From: Galliscardovia ingluviei
GTDB taxonomy: Bacteria > Actinomycetota > Actinomycetes > Actinomycetales > Bifidobacteriaceae
Assembly: GCF_014635685.1 (NCBI RefSeq)
Contig: NZ_BMDH01000001.1
Coordinates: 620,001-684,000 of the forward strand
DNA: 64,000 nucleotides
Direction: 5' to 3'
Made by a program: the position numbers and the translations under genes. Numbering within the stretch: position 1 is the first letter of the stretch; every line of letters starts with the position of its first letter. This document shows positions 53,713-63,235 of this stretch, piece by piece. Under the pieces are notes generated by a model, which saw nothing but the letters and a program-made list of their open reading frames with translations, had not been told where the DNA came from and did not search any database.

Positions 53713-55314
53713 CTAAATAGTACGCAGTTGAGCTGCAATTTGAATCGCTTTGACCGAGGCAGCACCTTTATTGCGCGTCTCTTGCCACTCTGTAGCAGGT
53801 ACAGAATCAAGTACAATGCCGGCTCCAGCCTGCACACTCGCTTGATGATCGCGAATAAAAGCTGTGCGAATAGCAATAGCCATATCCATATTGCCGGACC
53901 AGTCAAAATAGCCGACAGTGCCGCCATAAATACCACGATCAGCAGGCTCAATTTCATCAATAATCTCTACAGCACGCGGCTTAGGAGCTCCAGAAAGCGT
54001 ACCTGCAGGGAATGCAGAGGTAAAGACATCAAAAGCATCAATGCCTTCACGTAAGTTGCCTGTAACTGTTGAGCAAATATGCATAATATGACTAAAACGC
54101 TTAATATCCATTAAACTGACTACATCAACAGTAGTAGGATCGCAGACTCGGCTTAAATCATTACGCGCCAAATCAACGAGCATAATATGTTCGCTACGCT
54201 CTTTGGGATCTGCCAACAGCTCTTGAGCAAGTTTCTCATCTTCCTCAGCTGTAGCGCCACGCGGACGTGAGCCAGCAATCGGGTAGGTCATAGCATGACC
54301 ATTATCAACCTTTATCAATGTTTCCGGACTTGACCCAATAATTGCACAATCACGACCTTGAGCATCGCTTAGCACTAACATATACATGTAAGGGCTTGGA
54401 TTGAGCGTACGTAATACGCGATAGATATCCAATGGATGAGCTTGGGCTTCAATATCTACGCGTTGTGAAATAACAACTTGGAATACATCGCCATCAATAA
54501 TATGTTGTTTTGCACGCTCAACTGATGCTTCAAAAAGCTTTTGTTCAGTTCTAAATTGAGGTTGAGGCTGGGCAATAGTCGTGTCAAGAACACGTACACG
54601 CGCTTCACCAGCACTTGGCGTAGCTGCCTCATGTTGCATGGCATCAAGTCGCGCAATGGCTTCCTGATAAACCTCTTGCTCGCGCGTCGGTCGATTATCG
54701 ACATTCACAGCATTGGCTATGAGCCACATTGAACCATCTATATGGTCGATAACTGCCATATCAGTGGCAAGAGCAAGCATCAGTTCACCTTGACCAGTTT
54801 CATCCGGTGCTTGAGCGCGTAAGGTTGGCTCCCAATGTCGAATCGCATCCCATCCAATAGAGCCAACAAGTCCGCCTGTTAGGCTTGGCAATCCATCGAT
54901 TTGTGGAGCTCGTAATTGCGTAATAGCAGCATGCGCTACCTCTATTACATCTCCCTCAGTAGGAATGCCAGCAGGAACTGTGCCCATCCACTGTGCTTGC
55001 CCGTGATTTGACACGAGTTGAGCCATGGCATGAACGCCAATAAATGAGTAGCGACTCCAGCCACTATCGAATTGTGATGATTCTAGAATAAAGGTTCCAC
55101 TTTGCCCGTGAGTGAGTCGTTCGTAGCATCCCATAGGAGTAAGTGAATCTACCAAGAGACGGCGCACGACTGGGATCACACGATACCCTTGCAAGGCTAG
55201 TTCATGAAATTCTTGAGCACTTGGCCATGTCTGCCCCCAGGAAACTGCACGTACACTTGGCTGTGATGATGGTGATGTTTCGTTTTGTGGAGCGTGTTCT
55301 GGTTGTACAGACAT
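53713..55314 (-). CDS. trpE: Anthranilate synthase component I
   Basis: 533 residues; makes anthranilate from chorismate, with ammonia supplied by a TrpG not in this window. Motifs: FVEIEQ-like N-terminal region, QVVISQRVDIEAQ, PSPYMYML, GSSPETLIKV, YPIAGSRPRGAT, VDLARNDLSRV, FPAGTLSGAPKPRA, AGAGIVLDS. ATG 55314 (MSVQPEH) chosen over 55329. Located 105 bases after hisI on the same strand, so his and trp genes may be co-transcribed. Tryptophan feedback is expected from the family. Confidence 0.95.
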   Translation of the reverse strand: MSVQPEHAPQNETSPSSQPSVRAVSWGQTWPSAQEFHELALQGYRVIPVVRRLLVDSLTPMGCYERLTHGQSGTFILESSQFDSGWSRYSFIGVHAMAQLVSNHGQAQWMGTVPAGIPTEGDVIEVAHAAITQLRAPQIDGLPSLTGGLVGSIGWDAIRHWEPTLRAQAPDETGQGELMLALATDMAVIDHIDGSMWLIANAVNVDNRPTREQEVYQEAIARLDAMQHEAATPSAGEARVRVLDTTIAQPQPQFRTEQKLFEASVERAKQHIIDGDVFQVVISQRVDIEAQAHPLDIYRVLRTLNPSPYMYMLVLSDAQGRDCAIIGSSPETLIKVDNGHAMTYPIAGSRPRGATAEEDEKLAQELLADPKERSEHIMLVDLARNDLSRVCDPTTVDVVSLMDIKRFSHIMHICSTVTGNLREGIDAFDVFTSAFPAGTLSGAPKPRAVEIIDEIEPADRGIYGGTVGYFDWSGNMDMAIAIRTAFIRDHQASVQAGAGIVLDSVPATEWQETRNKGAASVKAIQIAAQLRTI

Positions 55315-55433
55315 TGCCTCTACCCTCACTTGCTATTACTATTTACTATAATTTCAAATACATTTATGTTGTTGTCTCTGAACGCATGCGCCAATCTGGA
55401 CTTATGTACTAAACGTATTATGTATTTGCAGAA

Positions 55434-55817
55434 TTATTTGTTTGGACGCTGACCAATAACTGCTGGAAGGAATCCTCCTTCATCAAAGCAACTATGCTTG
55501 CCCGTATGACATGCGGCACCCACTTGGTCTACACGAATAAGTAAAGCATCTCCATCACAATCAATGGACACGGACTTCACATACTGCGCATGGCCTGAGG
55601 TATCACCTTTTCTCCAATACTCTTGCCGCGAGCGAGACCAGAATGTTACTCTTCCCTCGGTAAGGGTACGACGCAATGCCTCATCGTTCATATAACCAAC
55701 CATAAGCACTTGCGAAGTACTATCTTCTTGAATAATGGCGGCAACAAGTCCAGCCTGGTCACGCTTCAAGCGTTGTGCAATTTCAGGATCAAGACTTGAT
55801 TGCATTTCGGTATTCAT
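55434..55817 (-). CDS. hisI: Phosphoribosyl-AMP cyclohydrolase
   Basis: 127-residue zinc/magnesium enzyme for the third step of histidine synthesis. Conserved [20 protein letters not shown] and CHTGKHSCF (zinc cysteines) are visible. Separate from hisE. The gene is 81 bases downstream of hisF. Confidence 0.95.
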   Translation of the reverse strand: MNTEMQSSLDPEIAQRLKRDQAGLVAAIIQEDSTSQVLMVGYMNDEALRRTLTEGRVTFWSRSRQEYWRKGDTSGHAQYVKSVSIDCDGDALLIRVDQVGAACHTGKHSCFDEGGFLPAVIGQRPNK

Positions 55818-55898
55818 GTGTTACTCCTCACCATAGTTTGGTGTTTGTATGCACGGTATCCACTTACAGGCAGCTGTACAGCCACACTCTCTGTATCA

Positions 55899-56669
55899 CT
55901 AGCGAACAGTGTACCCGTGATCGCGCAATACTTGCTTCACTTGTCCAATTGTCATCACGCCATAATGAAAAACTGACGCAGCTAATACTGCATCTGCACC
56001 CGCTTCGATAGCTGGAGGGAAATCTTCAGGTTTACCAGCACCACCACTTGCAATAATAGGAATAGACACCTCACGGCGTACTTCACGAATCATTTCAAGA
56101 TCAAATCCCTCTTGTGTGCCATCAGCATCCATGGAATTCAGTAGAATCTCCCCCGCACCGAGTTCTTGAGCACGCTTAACCCACCATAGTGCATCAATAC
56201 CAGTCGAATGTCTGCCACCCATGGTGGTTACTTCAAAACCAGAAGCTGTATGTTGCTCTCCAACTTCACGTTTTGCATCAATAGAAAGCACCAACACTTG
56301 GCTACCAAAACGTTGAGCAATATCAGCAATTAATTGCGGGTTATTAATTGCAGCTGTATTCACGCCGACCTTATCAGCGCCGCATCGCAACAACATATCA
56401 ACATCTTCTGGTGTACGCACACCGCCGCCAACAGTAAGAGGAATAAACAATTCCTCAGCTGTTCGGCGTACCACATCATATGTAGTTGCACGGTTTGAGC
56501 TAGAAGCCGTCACATCCAAAAATGTAAGCTCATCTGCACCCTGCGCATAATACTTTGCTGCAAGTTCAACAGGATCACCGGCATCTCGCAAACCTTGAAA
56601 ATGTACGCCTTTGACAACGCGACCTGCATCCACATCTAAACAAGGAATAACACGAACAGCTAACGACAT
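55899..56669 (-). CDS. hisF: Imidazole glycerol phosphate synthase subunit HisF
   Basis: 256-residue TIM barrel that makes imidazole glycerol phosphate and AICAR using ammonia from HisH. Motifs: [16 protein letters not shown] (catalytic Asp), [34 protein letters not shown] (second catalytic Asp), ASGGAG. Standard length. hisH and other his genes are outside the window. Confidence 0.96.
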   Translation of the reverse strand: MSLAVRVIPCLDVDAGRVVKGVHFQGLRDAGDPVELAAKYYAQGADELTFLDVTASSSNRATTYDVVRRTAEELFIPLTVGGGVRTPEDVDMLLRCGADKVGVNTAAINNPQLIADIAQRFGSQVLVLSIDAKREVGEQHTASGFEVTTMGGRHSTGIDALWWVKRAQELGAGEILLNSMDADGTQEGFDLEMIREVRREVSIPIIASGGAGKPEDFPPAIEAGADAVLAASVFHYGVMTIGQVKQVLRDHGYTVR

Positions 56670-56708
56670 GGTCTCTCCCCTGGTACTTGGACTGTATACT
56701 ACATGAGG

Positions 56709-57920
56709 CTATTGCTGCTCTTTATTATGCATGGTTTCTAATGCTTTTGCAGCAAGCTGTCCACAAGCACCATCAATATCTGATCCTCGAGTATCGCGCA
56801 ATGTTGCTGTAATGCCAGCACGATGCAAAATATCAAGAAATTGTTGCTCATCTTCTGGCTTGGAAGCAGTCCAGCGCGAACCTTCAATAGGATTAAGCGG
56901 GATTGGATTAACATGCACCCAATCATCACCATAATGATTCAGCCTGCGTGCAAGCTCACGAGCATGCTCCGCTTGATCATTGATACCTCGCATTAACGCG
57001 TACTCAATACTGACACGACGTTTACTCGCAAGATAATAATCATGAGCAGCATCGAGTACTGCAGTAGTATTAAACCTCTTATTCATTGGCACAAGCTCAT
57101 CACGCAATGCATCATTAGGAGCGTGTAAAGAAACCGCTAGACGTACCGGAATATGCTCTGCGGCAAGTTTACGGATACCAGGAACCACACCTACTGTAGA
57201 AACGGTAATATTGCGTGCTGAAATACCAAAACCATACGGCGGCAAAGCGCTAATTTGTCGAATAGCATGCATTACTGCTTTGTAGTTGCCCATAGGCTCG
57301 CCCATGCCCATAAAAACCACATTGCTTAATCGACCAGGACCTCCAGCAACATCGCCATTACGCATCTGTAACGCAGCAACACGCACTTGTTCAAGGATTT
57401 CTCCTGTGCTCATATTCCGAGTGAGACCAAGTTTACCAGTCGCGCAAAATGGGCATCCCATGCCACAACCAACTTGGCTAGAAATACAAAGCGTTGTTCT
57501 CGTAGGATAGCGCATTAATACTGATTCAATTCGCGAACCATCAAAAAGCTTCCATAAAGTTTTTACTGTCGTTCCTTCATCAGCGCGTTGCTCTAGTAAC
57601 GGTTCAATAAGTGTCGGAAATAGCTGCTCTTGAATATCTGCTCTATGGGCAGCTGGCAAATCAGAAAACGTACTGACATCAGCATTAAGATGATCGAAAT
57701 AATGCGTAGCACACTGTGAAGCACGAAACTTTGGCAGCCCTAGCTCGCGCATAACTTCAATACGCTGCTTCTGCGCTAAATCGACAAAATGCGTCGGTGC
57801 TTTGCCACGGCGCGCATGATTTTTTGCCAAAATATCACGGAAAGGTCCAGACTGACCGCCCTCAGTAATACCAGTTTCTACTTCTTGTTCGTCGTTTAGC
57901 ACAGATATTCCTCTTCGCAT
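56709..57920 (-). CDS. rlmN: Radical SAM 23S rRNA adenine-2 methyltransferase RlmN
   Basis: About 403 residues. Methylates A2503 of 23S rRNA and A37 of some tRNAs. Cluster motif GMGCPFCATG (CxxxCxxC within SSQVGCGMGCPFCATG), GMGEPMGNY, and the C-terminal catalytic Cys in RGSDIDGACGQL. ATG 57920 chosen; a TTG at 57947 is also in frame. Downstream of cdsA by 30 bases, so probably co-transcribed with the frr-cdsA block. Confidence 0.93.
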   Translation of the reverse strand: MRRGISVLNDEQEVETGITEGGQSGPFRDILAKNHARRGKAPTHFVDLAQKQRIEVMRELGLPKFRASQCATHYFDHLNADVSTFSDLPAAHRADIQEQLFPTLIEPLLEQRADEGTTVKTLWKLFDGSRIESVLMRYPTRTTLCISSQVGCGMGCPFCATGKLGLTRNMSTGEILEQVRVAALQMRNGDVAGGPGRLSNVVFMGMGEPMGNYKAVMHAIRQISALPPYGFGISARNITVSTVGVVPGIRKLAAEHIPVRLAVSLHAPNDALRDELVPMNKRFNTTAVLDAAHDYYLASKRRVSIEYALMRGINDQAEHARELARRLNHYGDDWVHVNPIPLNPIEGSRWTASKPEDEQQFLDILHRAGITATLRDTRGSDIDGACGQLAAKALETMHNKEQQ

Positions 57921-57949
57921 TTGCTCGTCATATTCATAACGACACAAGT

Positions 57950-58933
57950 TTACAAGCCGCTAATTACAAACATAAAAGCAATAAATGGAGCTGAAATAAG
58001 AATAGAATCAATGCGATCGAGCACACCGCCGTGACCTTTTAGCAAATGCCCCATATCCTTTAAGCCTAAATCGCGCTTAATCATAGAAGCACATAAATCA
58101 CCAAATAGCCCAACTATGGCAACACCCACACCAAGAAGTATAAAATACCAGATTTTTTCCAACATCCCAGATATGCCATAGCCAATAGCGCCAATAATAA
58201 GAGCGCCAAGCGTGCAACATCCTATAGAACCAAGTAATCCTTCGACTGATTTCTTGGGAGAAATACGAGGTGAGAGTTTATGCTTACCTAACCATGCGCC
58301 GAATGCCAAGCCACCGATATCGCCTAGGGATGGTAAGAACAGCATAAAACAAGCATGCACTACAGCATGTTCACCATGCATACAGATAATCAAAAATGAT
58401 GCTAAAACAGGCACATAGAGTAGCGAAAATAGCGATACACAAACATTAGTTAATGTTGTTGCTTGTCGTTGCTGATCAAATGTCTTCATATCTTGTGCAA
58501 AATTTCCACGCTCGTGCTCTGCAGCAAGAATTTTATGTTCTACTGCCTTTCCAATACGAGAGTGTGCTATTGCAATTCGACTTGATGCTGCAAGAGCGAC
58601 AAGAGGAAGAGAAAACGCTGTCGTAATACCAAGACCTGTTAGTCTACTTTGAGAAATATATGTTCCTGCGGATAGTAAGATTGCACATATCCATAGGGCA
58701 ATTGTTGGAATACGAATACCTGCGGTAGCATAGTCTACGCGTAATTCCCATATGGCTAGTATCATGAAAATTGCGACTAATGTTGCATAGGCAGCCTCAC
58801 CTAAATACAAACATGTAGCAACCAATACAATAAGCACAACTCCGGTAAGAATGGCTTGTGGCATATTTCTACCGGTGCGTTTGTTAATAGTTGCAATAGC
58901 TTGGTCTGCTTCTTTGGCAACATCGTGACTCAT
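57950..58933 (-). CDS. cdsA: Phosphatidate cytidylyltransferase
   Basis: About 327 residues, polytopic membrane enzyme making CDP-diacylglycerol, precursor for PgsA upstream in the pathway. The C-terminal signature KRDLGLKDMGHLLKGHGGVLDRID is intact. ATG 58933 chosen over GTG 58948. It follows frr by 121 bases, the normal actinobacterial frr-cdsA-rlmN order. Confidence 0.94.
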   Translation of the reverse strand: MSHDVAKEADQAIATINKRTGRNMPQAILTGVVLIVLVATCLYLGEAAYATLVAIFMILAIWELRVDYATAGIRIPTIALWICAILLSAGTYISQSRLTGLGITTAFSLPLVALAASSRIAIAHSRIGKAVEHKILAAEHERGNFAQDMKTFDQQRQATTLTNVCVSLFSLLYVPVLASFLIICMHGEHAVVHACFMLFLPSLGDIGGLAFGAWLGKHKLSPRISPKKSVEGLLGSIGCCTLGALIIGAIGYGISGMLEKIWYFILLGVGVAIVGLFGDLCASMIKRDLGLKDMGHLLKGHGGVLDRIDSILISAPFIAFMFVISGL

Positions 58934-59053
58934 AATCGCGGCTTCCACTTCTATGAACCGGATTGCGCCTGTACCTCGCCTAAATAGATATTTGTGGTGA
59001 GATTTGGCAACAATCCGGCTTCATTCCTAGCGTTTAGAATGCATTACAGGAAA

Positions 59054-59608
59054 TCAGACAGAAAGAATTTCCTTTTCCTTGCTTTGCGCAAGCGTATCAA
59101 TTTCATCAGAAATACGCTTCGTAACCTTATCTAATTCCTTGAGCAAACGATCGCCTTCGTCCTCGCCGATCTCACCATCTTTTACTTGTGCATCGATGGT
59201 TTCCTTGGCTTTACGGCGAATATTACGAATAGCAACCTTACCGTCTTCTGCCTTACCTTTAGCGAGCTTGACGTATTCCTTCCTACGCTCTTCGGTGAGT
59301 TCAGGAAGTGTAATGCGAATAACATTGCCGTCACGGTTTGGATTCACACCCAAGTCGCTATCACGCAATGCTTTTTCTACAGCATTTGCTTGAGTAACAT
59401 CAAATGGCGTAATTGCCAGCATACGAGGCTCTGGTACACCAATAGTAGCCATTTGCTTCAATGGTGTTGGCGCTCCATAGTAATCGACAACGATACCATT
59501 TAAGAGTGCTGGGTTAGCACGACCTGTACGAATACCAGCAAAATTTTCCTTAGTTGATTCAACAGTTTTCTCCATTTGAGCAACTGCTTGATCAATAACT
59601 CCAGCCAT
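59054..59608 (-). CDS. frr: Ribosome recycling factor
   Basis: 184 residues; splits the post-termination ribosome with EF-G. The whole family pattern is present: IRTGRANPALL, VDYYGAPTPLKQMA, RMLAITPFDVT, GNVIRITLPELTEERRKEYVKL, and the C-terminal helix ending KEKEILSV. Standard length. Confidence 0.97.
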   Translation of the reverse strand: MAGVIDQAVAQMEKTVESTKENFAGIRTGRANPALLNGIVVDYYGAPTPLKQMATIGVPEPRMLAITPFDVTQANAVEKALRDSDLGVNPNRDGNVIRITLPELTEERRKEYVKLAKGKAEDGKVAIRNIRRKAKETIDAQVKDGEIGEDEGDRLLKELDKVTKRISDEIDTLAQSKEKEILSV

Positions 59609-59676
59609 GTTTGTCTCCTTATGTCATGTACTAGCCAGTGTACTCTATGTGCAAGGTCAGTGTATGAGTACATAAC

Positions 59677-60423
59677 TCACTGTGTGTTGCTTGTCTCAGT
59701 GCCAACAAGCGTACCTATTTCCTGTCCTTCAAGAGCACGTGTGACATTGCTCTGACCCTCAAGACCAAATACGCGAATCATCATGTGGTTGTCTCGAGCC
59801 ATAGATAGGGCCGATGCGTCCATAACTGCGAGATTATCAACAAGAGCACGATGATAATCCAGTGTTGTAAATTTCTTGGCGTTTGCATCTTTGCGTGGAT
59901 CTGCGGTATATACGCCGTCTACACCATTTTTGCCCATCAGCACTTCATCACAGTGGATTTCTAGCGCTCGCTGAATGGATACTGTATCAGTAGAGAAATA
60001 TGGCATACCCGCGCCAGCGCCAAAAATTACTACGCGACCTTTTTCAAGGTGGCGTATTGCCTTTAATGGGATATATGGCTCTGCAACCTGTGTCATAGAA
60101 ATTGCGGACTGTACACGTGTCGCCTGGCCTTCTTGCTCAAGGAAGTCTTGTAAAGCCAAGCAATTCATTACAGTGCCGAGCATTCCCATATAATCGCCGC
60201 GGGAACGATCAATTCCAGCTTGTTGCAACTGCGCGCCACGGAAGAAGTTCCCACCGCCGACGACGATTGCTACCTGAACACCATTGCTCACTGCTGGAAC
60301 AATTTCTTCTGCGATGCGACGAACTACTGCGGGGTCAATACCTACAGCACCGCCACCAAATGCTTCGCCTGATAGTTTAAGAAGAACCCTACGTGGATGG
60401 GATTTGCCATCTAAATCTGTCAT
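59677..60423 (-). CDS. pyrH: Uridylate kinase
   Basis: 248 residues; phosphorylates UMP to UDP, hexameric amino-acid-kinase fold. ATG 60423 starts the conserved [20 protein letters not shown]; an upstream extension to 60540 is not needed. GGGNFFRG and [11 protein letters not shown] are typical. The order rpsB-tsf-pyrH-frr matches other bacteria. Confidence 0.96.
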   Translation of the reverse strand: MTDLDGKSHPRRVLLKLSGEAFGGGAVGIDPAVVRRIAEEIVPAVSNGVQVAIVVGGGNFFRGAQLQQAGIDRSRGDYMGMLGTVMNCLALQDFLEQEGQATRVQSAISMTQVAEPYIPLKAIRHLEKGRVVIFGAGAGMPYFSTDTVSIQRALEIHCDEVLMGKNGVDGVYTADPRKDANAKKFTTLDYHRALVDNLAVMDASALSMARDNHMMIRVFGLEGQSNVTRALEGQEIGTLVGTETSNTQ

Positions 60424-60508
60424 GTCAGCCTTTCTGCCTGCGCATGCATGTGTCTTGTCTAGAGTAGCTATGCAACTCGACAGATTTGTATATAACCTTA
60501 CATGACTA

Positions 60509-60540
60509 ATGCTCCCACACACCGAAGTATATGGGAGCAT
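60509..60540 (-). terminator. Stem-loop between tsf and pyrH
   Basis: Perfect 9-bp arms ATGCTCCCA (60509-60517) and TGGGAGCAT (60532-60540) with 14-base loop, 38 bases after the tsf stop. No T run, so partial termination or mRNA processing are both possible. Confidence 0.6.
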
Positions 60541-60577
60541 CGAGTATGTAAGCTGTACTGAAGTGCTATAGTACTAT

Positions 60578-61429
60578 TTACTCTTCTTCAGACTTGCCAA
60601 CCTCTACGCGAGCAAAAGCAACAGCCTTGCCACCGACTTCCTTGAAGAGGTCGCCAACAGTCTTGGAAGGATCCTTGACATAAGCCTGCTCAAGCAAGAC
60701 GTTCTCCTTGTAGAAGGCGTTCAAGCGACCTTCAACAATCTTTGGAACAATCTGCTCTGGCTTGCCTTCTGCCAAAGACTTTTCAGTAGCTACGCGGCGC
60801 TCGGATTCCACAACATCAGCTGGGACATCTTCGCGAGTGAGCCACTGTGCGCCCATTGCAGAAATCTGCAATGCTGCTTCGTGAGCAACAGCTGCACCTG
60901 CTTCGTCAGTTGCAATCATTGCTACGATGCTTGGAGGCATTTCAGCAGACTTCTTGTGTGCATAAATCTCAACACGTGGACCAGCGACGGTAGCAAAGCG
61001 ACCGAGCTTTACGTGCTCACCGAATAATGCTGCTGCCTGCTCGACAGCTTCCTTGACAGTACCTTCATCTGCTGCTGCAGCAAGTACTTCGTCAACGGTG
61101 GTTGCCTTGGCTTCGATAGCCTTATCGAGCATCTCGTTGGTGAATTCCACGAACTTTGGAGTCTTTGCCACAAAGTCAGTCTCAGAGTTCAGCTCAAGAG
61201 CATAGCCGAGCTGACCTTCGCCAGCTTCTACAACGCGGGAAGCAATGGTGCCTTCCTGTGCCTTACGGCCTTCGCGCTTACCAGCTGCCTGGATGCCCTT
61301 TGCACGAATAATTTCCTTAGCACGTGCGACGTCGCCTTCAGCCTCAGTCAAAGCCTTCTTGACGTCCATCATGCCTGCGCCGGTTTCTTCACGAACCTGC
61401 TTAATCAATGCTGCAGTAATTGCTGCCAT
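60578..61429 (-). CDS. tsf: Elongation factor Ts
   Basis: 283-residue nucleotide exchange factor for EF-Tu. N-terminal TITAALIKQVREETGAGMMDVKKAL with the conserved TGAGMMDCKKAL-type motif (here DVKKAL), then SETDFVAKTP, AMQIAA-like LQISAMGAQWL. Length typical. Follows rpsB by 81 bases; a stem-loop (61481-61488 / 61501-61508) lies between. Confidence 0.97.
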   Translation of the reverse strand: MAAITAALIKQVREETGAGMMDVKKALTEAEGDVARAKEIIRAKGIQAAGKREGRKAQEGTIASRVVEAGEGQLGYALELNSETDFVAKTPKFVEFTNEMLDKAIEAKATTVDEVLAAAADEGTVKEAVEQAAALFGEHVKLGRFATVAGPRVEIYAHKKSAEMPPSIVAMIATDEAGAAVAHEAALQISAMGAQWLTREDVPADVVESERRVATEKSLAEGKPEQIVPKIVEGRLNAFYKENVLLEQAYVKDPSKTVGDLFKEVGGKAVAFARVEVGKSEEE

Positions 61430-61510
61430 GATTTCTCCTCAATATACGGGTAAAGCGCAATACATGCCTGAGCTACTTTTATAGCATGGCACATATTGCG
61501 CATGCTATGG

Positions 61511-62332
61511 TTACTCGTTAGCTTCGCTCTCTTCAGCCTTCTGCTCTTCAGCTTCAGGAGCCTCAGCATCAGACTTCAACAGTTCAGTTTCCCACTCTGC
61601 CATTGGCTGAGCAGCTTCAGCAGCCTGTGCGCCACCCTTGCCGGAACGCTCAAGCAAGCCTTCAGCTACAGCGTCAGCCATCAAAGTGGTCAACAATTCA
61701 ACAGCACGAATAGCATCATCGTTTGCAGGAATTGGGTAATCAACTGCTTCTGGATCGCAGTTAGTATCTACCAAAGCGATAACTGGGATGTGCAGCTTGT
61801 GTGCTTCCTCAACTGCTAATGATTCCTTGTTGATATCGACAACAAAGAGAGCAGATGGGGTACGGTTCATATTGCGGATACCGCCGAGCTGCTTGACCAG
61901 CTTATCCTTTTCGCGCTCGAGCAGGAGCAATTCCTTCTTAGTCAAACCGGAAGAACGAACATCTGCGAAGTCCATTTCTTCCAATTCCTTCATGCGAGCA
62001 ACACGCTTTGATACGGTCTGGAAGTTGGTCAGCATACCACCGAGCCAACGCTCAGAAACATATGGCATATTCACACGAGTAGCCTGCTGTGCAATAGTCT
62101 CTGCAGCCTGCTTCTTGGTACCAACGAAAAGAATGGTGCCGTTATGAGCAACAGTCTGCTTCACAAAGTCGTATGCTTTGTCAATAAGAGCTAATGACTT
62201 GAACAGGTTGATAATGTGAATGCCGTTGCGCTCCATCAAGATGTACTGCTTCATCTTTGGGTTCCAACGGCGGGTCTGATGTCCGAAATGTACACCAGCC
62301 TTAAGCATTTGGCTCATTGTAATCTGTGCCAT
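61511..62332 (-). CDS. rpsB: 30S ribosomal protein S2
   Basis: 273 residues from ATG 62332 ([25 protein letters not shown]); a longer in-frame reading to 62488 is not supported by the family. Contains [18 protein letters not shown] and the C-terminal Glu/Ala-rich tail common in actinobacteria. Component of the small ribosomal subunit. Confidence 0.97.
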   Translation of the reverse strand: MAQITMSQMLKAGVHFGHQTRRWNPKMKQYILMERNGIHIINLFKSLALIDKAYDFVKQTVAHNGTILFVGTKKQAAETIAQQATRVNMPYVSERWLGGMLTNFQTVSKRVARMKELEEMDFADVRSSGLTKKELLLLEREKDKLVKQLGGIRNMNRTPSALFVVDINKESLAVEEAHKLHIPVIALVDTNCDPEAVDYPIPANDDAIRAVELLTTLMADAVAEGLLERSGKGGAQAAEAAQPMAEWETELLKSDAEAPEAEEQKAEESEANE

Positions 62333-62693
62333 TACAGATCCTTTCATGTCGGTTCTTGCCTGGCCATGCGCGTCTGCGTGCAACTCTATATATAGAGCCG
62401 ACCGACACAGACCGTCGCCAACATGGCGCGTATTTACGTGCGTATAGACAATAGGATGTGCATTTTGTCCATGAGCGACTACAGACAAAACACGAATGCA
62501 CGCAATGGATTAATATACCATACCCATTTTACAAGCTGAGTGTCATGCTCATAGCACAACACGACAATGCACAATTTGATAATACAAGTGTGACGCACCC
62601 ACTGCAGGAATGCGCCACATCATAAAAGGTGTATTTACTTTCGCCAACTTTTCTATGTACTTGCCTTGTACTTTTATATGCTCTGCTGATGCT
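62333..62693. promoter_or_regulatory. Non-coding stretch upstream of rpsB
   Basis: 361 bases without a believable gene. It should hold the rpsB promoter and leader on the minus strand. It contains a perfect 14-base palindrome with arms CTCTATA and TATAGAG (62384-62397), and an imperfect stem GTGGCGCA/TGCGTCAC on the minus strand (about 62588-62617) just after def that could end the def transcript. I could not place the promoter with confidence. Confidence 0.4.
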
Positions 62694-63176
62694 CTACTGA
62701 GCGGATCTGAGCATGCGCATGGCTTCCCTACGCTGATCTTTTTCTAAACGATCCAAATACACATGCCCGTCTAGATGATCGCACTCATGCTGCAACATGC
62801 GTCCCATCAATCCTTTGCCTTCAAGAACCACAGGCTTACCGGCAAGATCAATACCAGTAACGCGAGCGTAGTCGGCACGCTTAGTGCCATACCACAGTCC
62901 TGGAACTGACAAACATCCCTCATCACCGTACTGCTCTCCTGATGTTTCTACAATACGAGGATTGAGGATGTACCCAATCTTGCCGTCGATATTATACGAA
63001 AAAGCACGCAAACCCACGCCAATCTGATTTGCAGAAAGACCCGCACGACCTGGGTCATCAACCGTATCGAGTAAATCTTGAACTAATGCCTCGATTGCAG
63101 GAGTAATCGTAGTAATTTCATCGCATGGGGTGCGCAAAATTGGGTCAGGAATGACGCGGATTGTTCGTATTGCCAT
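62694..63176 (-). CDS. def: Peptide deformylase
   Basis: 160 residues; removes the formyl group from new N-terminal methionines. Metal motifs: [10 protein letters not shown] (motif 1), EGCLSVPG (motif 2 with Cys), and [11 protein letters not shown] (motif 3, HExxH written here as QHECDHLDG). Normal length for type 1/3 forms. Free-standing on the minus strand. Confidence 0.95.
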   Translation of the reverse strand: MAIRTIRVIPDPILRTPCDEITTITPAIEALVQDLLDTVDDPGRAGLSANQIGVGLRAFSYNIDGKIGYILNPRIVETSGEQYGDEGCLSVPGLWYGTKRADYARVTGIDLAGKPVVLEGKGLMGRMLQHECDHLDGHVYLDRLEKDQRREAMRMLRSAQ

Positions 63177-63235
63177 GATTAACTTTCTTGTGTACTCAGT
63201 CTCTAACTTTTGTGCCTGTGCTTACTGTACCATTA

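Noticed and set aside
53562-53960. 132-codon hydrophobic frame on the same strand as trpE
   Set aside because: Two thirds lie inside trpE in another frame. Only the part downstream of the trpE stop is kept, as a low-confidence 38-residue peptide.
62333-62488. 52-codon N-terminal extension of rpsB
   Set aside because: S2 proteins start near MAQITMSQ; the extension is most likely leader RNA without stops by chance.
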